Positions 58,601-64,000 of a stretch of 64,000 nucleotides of DNA are shown here, in pieces. This stretch comes from Lytechinus pictus. Its lineage: Eukaryota; Echinodermata; Echinoidea; Temnopleuroida; Toxopneustidae. Made by a program: the position numbers and the translations under genes. Every line of letters starts with the position of its first letter. Position 1 is the first letter of the stretch. Under the pieces are notes generated by a model. That model did no database searches. It was not told where the DNA came from and was given only the letters and a program-made list of their open reading frames with translations. The DNA is taken from positions 47,254,373 through 47,318,372 of the forward strand of contig NC_087251.1 of assembly GCF_037042905.1 (NCBI RefSeq), read 5' to 3'.

Positions 58601-59977
58601 ACATGTGAATAAACAAATGAATAAAAGAACAAAGAGATACATACATAGGAATTCACTAGTCAGACAGACAGACAAATGAATAAGTGAATAATCGAATAAA
58701 TAAAATATTGCCATGCAAGCAAAAAAAAAATAGGGAGAGGAGGAAGAGAGGGAAAGGATACAGAATGAGGAAATGATGATGATGATGATAAAACATAAAA
58801 AGAAAATAAAAATTAGAAATTAATAAATGTAAACAGAAAAAAAAAAGAATCCTGAGAAGAGAATGGGGGAAGAAAATAAATAAATAATGATAATAAAACA
58901 AGGTGTTTTTACTTTTTAGGGTATTAAAGGGAAAAAAAACTGGAATAAAAATGAAAACCACAAAATAAATAAAAGTAGAATACTAGTAGTACACTCTGGA
59001 AAAATATAGGAAAGGAAAATCAAGGGGTGAATTTACTGAAATAGGAAAATAACAAAAGTTAAGGGGGAAAGAACAGAACAAATCAAGAAAAAATTATGAA
59101 AAGCAAGATTCAAGACAAGTGAGAAATAAATGGGGAAAGCATATGCAACAACAAACAAAAGCAACAAAAACAACAATAACAAAATTAAAGCAACAAACTG
59201 TAGGTATAGCCCCAAAATTGCTGTGAAAGTGTGAATAATTTTTTTTAAGCAGAAAATAAGATTTAACACACAATCGTATCATTTCGTCTTGTCCAGGGGC
59301 AGATCCAAGATTTTCCAATAGGGGTAGGGGGCACATTTCAAAGATGAAAATTTGACAAGCCAAAAAAAATTTCTCACTTTCAAGAGGGGGCACACTGTCC
59401 TGGGTTAAAACGGCATAGATGATCTATTACGTTAACAATTTTATGATATAGGCTCTCAAAACTATCAATCATCAAAATTAGGGGGCACAGGCCGAATGTG
59501 CCCCCCCCCCAATGGATCTATCACTGGTGTTATCTTTTTGTTGTTGCCCATAATCAAACTTCAAAGTGTTAGTGTCACTGTAACGTTGATTATTATTGCA
59601 AAGTTCAATTAAGTTGAAAAAAAAACTGCACTGCCAGTGCCAGTGGTACATATTCTATTTCTAGCTGGTGATTTAGCCAATATGAAATTTGTACACAACC
59701 AACACAAATATGTGATAAGGCCAATTTACTTGCGTATCATCAAAATCGCACGCACTGACAATTGTCGATTGGCTCCACACACATTCTTGAAGGACCAGTC
59801 CCTTTTCAGGCTATTACGTTTTAATGAACACATGGGACTGGACTGATTCTCCGGACTTACCATTTTCTCATGTCCAGCACTGTCTGTGTCAAGCACTTCC
59901 TTAAAACAAGGAGGAGGATATTTTTTCTTATAACGCTTGAATTCTGGTCGGAAATTATCATCAAAAGCACCTTCCAT
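54707..59977 (-). CDS. ALKBH1: ALKBH1, Fe(II)/2-oxoglutarate nucleic-acid dioxygenase, five exons
   Basis: ALKBH1 oxidatively demethylates or oxidises bases in tRNA and DNA, in nucleus and mitochondria. Exons: 59977-59861, 58018-57916, 56961-56799, 56391-56110, 55613-54707. All junctions are GT-AG and the phases join to one 523-aa frame. Characteristic blocks are RWVTLGYHYDWDNKVY, LGGHTDHSEFD, SLGQSAIFLVGG and GRINISVRQV. Iron ligands are H206, D208 and H262. The predicted 2-oxoglutarate arginines are R481 and R487. The protein is about 130 aa longer than vertebrate ALKBH1 because of an acidic, Ser/Thr/Asn-rich insertion at about residues 283-465, between the last iron ligand and those arginines. 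The insertion holds a duplicated ~49-aa segment. The N-terminus looks shorter than in vertebrates. The catalytic residues are intact, so it is probably active. Confidence 0.95.
55067..55333 (-). repeat. Internal coding duplication in ALKBH1 exon 5
   Basis: Residues 316-364 (DLCDKTCKAAVDADVEHIAK...) and 365-404 (DQCDETCNAAVDVDVEHSGK...) are tandem copies with a 147-nt period (55333-55187, 55186-55067). Both keep CD.TC.AAVD.DVEH..KLSDSV as a spaced pattern, so the repeat stayed in frame. Confidence 0.88.
55939..56097. mobile_element. Palindromic MITE in ALKBH1 intron 4
   Basis: It begins GGTTTCATAAAGTTACAATC and ends GCTTTATAAAACAGCCCC. The interior GACCGGTGACCC is mirrored by GGATCACCAGTCG. 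It is related to 17683-17862. Confidence 0.65.
56110..56391 (-). CDS. ALKBH1: ALKBH1 exon 4
   Basis: The acceptor ATGCAG precedes 56391; the donor CAG|GTAAAG follows 56110. It encodes the core of the double-stranded beta-helix, including the HTD iron motif. Confidence 0.93.
56799..56961 (-). CDS. ALKBH1: ALKBH1 exon 3
   Basis: The acceptor TTTCTCAG and donor CAG|GTATGC flank it. It encodes FQFIRNPFLPGAQRYWVRRC and the KPNVTNLD block conserved in the family. Confidence 0.92.
57548..57665. mobile_element. MITE fragment in ALKBH1 intron 2
   Basis: GGGCCCAATTTTAAAAAACT then AACAGTTAAAAGCTACGGAA and CAATTTGATTGGCCGATAGT, shared with 38420-38535. Confidence 0.6.
57916..58018 (-). CDS. ALKBH1: ALKBH1 exon 2
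   Basis: The in-frame acceptor is ATTCCAG above 58018. The nearer-intron alternative (CTATAG) would bring a stop. The donor is CCAG|GTATAT. It encodes GLKNPSEWQCYGTHEFPG. Confidence 0.85.
58670..59290. other. A-rich low-complexity portion of ALKBH1 intron 1
   Basis: Long AAATAAAT/GAAAATAA-type sequence. The F/L-rich minus-strand frames here are composition artefacts. Confidence 0.7.
59294..59526. mobile_element. hAT-like MITE in ALKBH1 intron 1
   Basis: CAGGGGCAGATCCA at the left and TGGATCTATCACTG at the right are imperfect inverses. The flanks GTCTTGTC and GTGTTATC match at 6/8. 233 bp. Confidence 0.7.
59861..59977 (-). CDS. ALKBH1: ALKBH1 exon 1
   Basis: ATG at 59977-59975, then 39 complete codons (MEGAFDDNFRPEFKRYKKKY...) and the consensus donor ATG|GTAAGT. 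Confidence 0.88.
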
Positions 59978-60049
59978 GTCTATTTTTCCCTCTCTTATTT
60001 GGCCGATCCTTGACCTTGCTTAGGCGCGTACTAAGGCTCCATGGGGGCT

Positions 60050-60058
60050 GCCATTTTG
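60050..60058 (-). promoter_or_regulatory. YY1-like site upstream of ALKBH1
   Basis: On the gene strand CAAAATGGCAGCC lies about 75 bp before the ATG, close to the YY1 consensus (AAnATGGCnGC) often found near starts of TATA-less housekeeping genes. No TATA box was seen. Confidence 0.4.
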
Positions 60059-60379
60059 AATATATTATCGATTATGAGGTTTTTATTTCAACAGTACAAG
60101 GTGTCCAACAAAATCCATCATCAATTTTTATTTCTTTTCTCTTATTAGTTTTGTTCTCCTCATTTTCTTTTAATGAGATATCCTTGATACATAACAAAAC
60201 AGTTAAAGAAGTATTGTAATAAAAGTTAAAGAATGATCGTGTAGTATAGCGAAACAGTATTTAAAAAATTAAGAAAAAAAATATTCACAAAAAGTCAACA
60301 TCACATTGCCGCAAAGGGGCCGCAAAACAAAAAATTAATGTCAGAAACTGAGAAAGGATTGAAGAAACGCAGGGATGGG

Positions 60380-60383
60380 AGAA

Positions 60384-60433
<50 letters not shown>

Positions 60434-60606
60434 GTTGAAATATATGAATGACGTATAGATGGGGTGGGGGCTTGGGGGCCATGAACCCCCTTCCAAATAA
60501 GTAAGCTAAAGTAAATAAATAAATTAAATAAATAAATAAATAAATAATAATTGAAGAATAATATAATATTTTATAATAATAAAAAGAATTGAGAATCTTC
60601 TTCTTA

Positions 60607-60644
<38 letters not shown>

Positions 60645-60720
60645 TATCATCATCATCCGTCATCATCATCATTGTTATTATTATTCTCCTCCTTCATCTT
60701 CATCTTCATCTTCACCTTAC
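60380..60720 (+). repeat. Cluster of microsatellites: (GA)n, (AAAT)n, (ATT)n/(ATC)n
   Basis: (GA)n at about 60388-60430, (AAAT)n at 60514-60547, (ATT)n/(CAT)n at 60610-60680, then CTT-rich sequence. It separates the divergent ALKBH1 and unknown genes. The hydrophobic frames are artefacts. Confidence 0.92.
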
Positions 60721-61174
60721 TTATCTTCTTCTTCATTTCATCTTCTTTATCATCTTCTTCTTCTCCCTTCTCTCCTTCTCCATTTTATTCTATACTAATT
60801 ATTGCCCACATTATCGTAGACATGGTTAAAAAAGGAATATTTGATTTTAAAAAGTCATTAGTCAAAACATTTTGTGCCATTTTGTGTCCGAAAAATTTGA
60901 TTAGGAAAAAAAAATTCATCAGTCAAAATTGTTGGCCATTTCCTCCCCCCCCCCCCAATAAACAACCTGCTTTCCCCTCCTATTTTTCTTTCTTTTTGAA
61001 AATTGAGGGGTTCGATCGACCCCCGATCCCCTGGCTACGGGTTTGTATAACACATCTATATGGTTATAAACGAATGCGGCGTGTAGGTATATGCATGGGG
61101 AGGGGGGTGTGGTCGGCACAGAACGCTCTTCACCGTTTTCCTGACGCGCAATCGCAGTTGTTGAATTGCTTTCA

Positions 61175-61277
61175 TTACGTCACAATAATAAGCGAGCAAC
61201 GTGAAGAAACTTTAAGCCAATCATATTGCAGGGATCAGCCCATTGGAGATATCCGTGACGTCACAATCGTTTTATAG
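61175..61277 (+). promoter_or_regulatory. CRE/CCAAT/TATA promoter of the 61385 gene
   Basis: In order: a CRE-like TTACGTCA (61175-61182), CCAAT (61217-61221), an inverted CCAAT (61242-61246), a full CRE TGACGTCA (61256-61263) and a TATA-like TTTATAG (61271-61277). A start of transcription is expected near 61300, upstream of the ATG at 61385. CREs bind CREB/ATF factors, so cAMP- or stress-responsive control is plausible. Confidence 0.6.
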
Positions 61278-61384
61278 AGCTACGCACAATTGTAATGTTT
61301 ATGTATTTTAGCAAGTTGCTATATGCTTCATTCTTATTGAATTCCCCTAGCATTCGGATGTCTTTGCATCTTGCTTGCTTCAAA

Positions 61385-62763
61385 ATGCCAAACAGGTCTT
61401 CGAGAAAACGTCGATCCTTTGGGCGATTTAGAAAAACAGTCACCAGCGCTTTTCGGAAATTATTCTGCTGTTTACTGGGTAATGATTTGATTTGCAGTTC
61501 CCCCACGTTTTAGTATATATCCCTTTCATTTTTGCGACAAAATTATTATTTGGGTTATTGCGTATTTCAAATGTTTACGTTTTCGTTTTGTAGCTAAATT
61601 CACTTTATTAATGCAACCAAAATCTAGATTAAAAAAATACAACTATTTTTTTTTCATACTATTTCAAACAAAATTCTTGAATTATTTTATCCGTTCTTCC
61701 TGCCAGCTTCTCCTGATGAGTCCCATCACCGCAGACTGACTGCCGATGATATCAGACTGGTAAGATAATAAAGTATAATAACTAAATTTGTAATCGTTTC
61801 TGTTAAAAACTCATATCATTATTGATATTATTTTCTTAATGCCGGATAGTCGAATAATTAGTTATTATCTATTTTTTTTCTTTCAATACTTTCATTTGAA
61901 TCCAAAATATTTTGATTTCAAGAATATATCTCTGAAAATCAATGTTGGTGCTTTCTGTGGAAATGTATTTAGGTTAAAAGAACATGCAGATGTATTGGTC
62001 AAAAGGATTTTTTAGGTAAATTTAGGACTGTGTTGGCTAATATCGGGATTTAAAAATTTTTCTTTGTTTTTGTTTGCCCCCATCCCGTATAGGGATCTTC
62101 ATTTAGTAATTACATTAAGCCCCCCCTCAATATAACTTTTAGGCTAATTATATATACCAAACATTATTTTTAAATTATGTTTCCATGATAAACTCTTCAC
62201 TTCGGTAGTCTTCATGTCGCTTAAGGCAGTATCGCATAACAAAAATGAAGAGTAAATGTGCATAAACAAAAAATATATATAATACCCGGGATATAATAGA
62301 GTTTATTATGCCAGTCCTTGCTTCTCAATTGCCTGCTTTCCAGGTTCACGTTTCATCTTGCGAATCCATCTTAGCCTCCTCAGCTCACAGTCTTCCTGAT
62401 CTCTGCCAAGCTGACGTAACTATAGCTAGCCAGGGTCTTGACAGCGACATCGCTCTCTTTCCTACAAACCTCTCTACGAACAACGCCACTGACTACTACA
62501 ATGACTGCTTGAGTTGGCATTCCAGTTTGGTATCCGGTAGCGTCAGTGAATTGGCTTCACTTTTCGAAAACGAAGACTATGACGACTTCGTACGCGATCG
62601 TTGCGATGAGGGCACCATGTGTAGCAGTACGACAATCGATATGTCGTCTTTAGACTTGTCAATAAGTGAGATTGAAAGAGGATTTTTTAATGACAATCAG
62701 ACAGTCGCTGAAATTATTCTGCTGCAAATGATAAGACAAGTGGTTTTCAAAAACTATGGCTGA
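61385..62763 (+). CDS. Unrecognised three-exon gene, 188 aa, basic N-terminus and acidic C-terminal half
   Basis: I do not recognise the family. Predicted exons are 61385-61478, 61707-61759 and 62344-62763. Donors are CTGG|GTAATG and ACTG|GTAAGA; acceptors are CTGCCAG and GCTTTCCAG with strong pyrimidine tracts. Phases join without a stop: exon 1's last G plus CT gives Ala, and exon 2 ends on a codon. Residues 1-31 are very basic (SSRKRRSFGRFRK) and end LFCCLL, a possible nuclear signal or palmitoylated membrane anchor. Exons 2-3 are Ser/Asp-rich, with an acidic run (FENEDYDDFVRDRCDE) and a hydrophobic C-terminal helix (TVAEIILLQMIRQVVF). The start at 61385 has A at -3; an in-frame ATG at 61358 adds nine residues. 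AATAAA follows at 62789. It may be a small regulatory protein, but function is unknown. Confidence 0.6.
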
Positions 62764-62788
62764 CAACACTATATGGAAATGTATTGAT

Positions 62789-62794
62789 AATAAA
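62789..62794 (+). terminator. Poly(A) signal AATAAA of the 61385 gene
   Basis: A canonical signal 26 nt after the TGA at 62761-62763. A 3' UTR this short is consistent with a compact regulatory gene. Confidence 0.55.
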
Positions 62795-63185
62795 AAAAAC
62801 TTTAGTTTTTTATTGCAAGTCATATCTGTTTGTTTATTACGATAATGAGTTTTGATAAATATCCATCCTCTCCTCAGCTCCCTTTGTAAATGTGCTGGCC
62901 CCTCCCTATTCCCTCCCCCTTCACATTAAATCTCACTTTATCTTTCTGACCCAGTCCCAATTTGACAATGCAAAATTAACATTGAAAAAAAAAATCATCT
63001 AAAAAGGTTTTCGCATGATTTTTTTTGAAAATATTTATTCTGTTTTCTTTTACAGGTTAAAAACAGAATACAAAGAAGTAAGATTCCCCTATTTTTGCAT
63101 ATATACTTTGGAAATAAAAACCGTTTAGAGCAGTAGAAAACTTAAAAGTTCATGTATTTCTACACTTTTTAAATAGTTTACATGA
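62795..63185. other. Intergenic, no gene seen
   Basis: AT-rich with T and A runs. No supported feature. Confidence 0.55.
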
Positions 63186-63512
63186 AGGTGTCGTGGTGTA
63201 GTGGTTCAGTCACTTGACTTTTAAACCAAGGGTCGAGGGTTCGAATCCCACCCGGCGCTATTTGCCACTCTCCTCCCAAGTGTCAGTTATGGATGGATGG
63301 ATACCCGATAGGATGTGAAAGTCAATGTGATTAGATTGGCATGATTGTGTGCACCGATAATAGGTTGCCCAGCCAAGATACCCCCCCCCCCCCCCAGGGA
63401 GTGGAGATGGTGCACTCTATGTGTGGAACAGTGATGAACCCTATAACCGGAGTAACAAATATGTAAAACGCTTAGAAATCAAAGTATGAATTGATATATA
63501 AATGTAAAAAGA
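63186..63512 (+). mobile_element. tRNA-derived SINE
   Basis: The head has an A box (TGGTGTAGTGG, 63194-63204) and a perfect B box (GGTTCGAATCC, 63238-63248), and would read as a tRNA with TTT in an 8-nt anticodon loop and mismatched acceptor stem, so it is not a working tRNA. About 250 bp of unrelated body with a C-run follows. It ends in AAAACGCTTAGAAATCAAAG then TATATAAATG, an LINE-like tail region. Pol III could transcribe it from the internal boxes. Confidence 0.8.
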
Positions 63513-63639
63513 ATTATTATTTAAACAAATGATCTGTCGATTTATGCATGAGTAGGCATATTTTGAACTTTAAAAGAGGGAGCGGGATGGATGGAAGAGA
63601 ATGAGTTTATTGCAAAGAGAGGAGGGTGAGAATGAGAAG

Positions 63640-64000
63640 GGAAAGAAAGAGAGAGGGGGTAGGGTAACGGAAGAGGGTATCAGTGTGTTTAAAGAGTGAT
63701 CCTACCCAAATGAAAAGTTGTGTTAAAGAGGAAAAGAAAAATCAGCCATGTAGATATAGGTAAAAAGTTTGAAGAAAATCAGAAAGTTATGAAAATTCAA
63801 AAGTTATAAAACTTCATTTATACATGGAGACTTCAAATTGGTCGCATTGGTGATATCGTAATGATGTACTCCAATGCATAAAGCGGCTAAAATGTCATTT
63901 TTTCCCCAATAAGTTTTATTTCAGATTATATTATTCATTCATTTCATGAGGGCTTAAATCTTCTCCTTACAAAACTGCCAATAAACAAGTGAATTTATTG
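63640..64000. mobile_element. Possible left arm of a foldback MITE cut by the window edge
   Basis: TTTAAAGAGTGATCCTACCC begins near 63689, followed by GAAAATCAGAAAGTTATGAA, in the style of families A and B. The right end is outside the window. A GA-rich run precedes it. Confidence 0.35.

Noticed and set aside
60285-61277. Hydrophobic frames of 123 and 201 codons
   Set aside because: They cover ATT/ATC/GA microsatellites; no homologous domain.
63186-63260. Functional tRNA-Lys(TTT)
   Set aside because: The anticodon loop is 8 nt with an A-C mismatch, the acceptor stem does not pair, and a SINE body follows.

Overview
This is a gene-poor, repeat-rich eukaryotic nuclear window. It is AT-rich overall, has spliced genes with GT-AG introns, and carries no prokaryotic operons, rRNA or CRISPR. 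Dense palindromic MITEs, tRNA-derived SINE sequence, long CAT/TA/GA microsatellites and echinoderm-like gene content suggest a marine invertebrate deuterostome. An echinoderm, probably a sea urchin, is my best guess, but this is inference and I could not search a database.

Genes. (1) Two intronless carbohydrate 6-O-sulfotransferase paralogs lie head-to-tail on the minus strand (21425-22858 and 28284-29717). Both are 477 aa with intact PAPS-binding motifs, so they are a tandem duplication. (2) An uninterrupted fatty-acid-binding-protein-like ORF lies on the plus strand (44711-45187). It is followed by three more partial copies of its own 3' end. (3) A complete five-exon ALKBH1 gene (Fe(II)/2-oxoglutarate dioxygenase) lies on the minus strand (59977-54707). 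It carries an expanded C-terminal insertion that contains an internal ~49-residue repeat. (4) An unrecognised three-exon gene lies on the plus strand (61385-62763). It is divergent from ALKBH1 and has a CRE/CCAAT/TATA promoter.

Layout. 1-20.5 kb has no supported gene. It holds foldback MITEs, a 2.78-kb TTAA-bounded element with an internal ~230-bp tandem array (3776-6557), a long perfect-looking hairpin (15966-16116) and an AC-rich minisatellite (16.2-17.3 kb). 20.5-30 kb is the sulfotransferase pair, separated by a 3.4-kb giant inverted-repeat element built from ~170-bp units (23.5-26.9 kb). 30-44 kb is intergenic, with nested and tandem MITEs, hAT-like elements with perfect 8-bp target duplications and CAT microsatellites. 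44.7-45.6 kb is the FABP-like locus. 46-54.4 kb is repeats, including Helentron-like tandem-repeat and hairpin elements and a TGACCTTTGACC-type tandem array. 54.7-62.8 kb is the divergent ALKBH1/unknown pair. 63.2-63.5 kb is a tRNA-derived SINE.

How things relate. The sulfotransferases would act in the Golgi on glycan chains. ALKBH1 would act on nucleic acids in the nucleus or mitochondria. The FABP-like protein would carry lipids in the cytosol. Nothing indicates that these genes form one pathway. The most notable features are the architectures of the non-autonomous mobile elements and the lineage-specific changes to ALKBH1 and the FABP-like gene.
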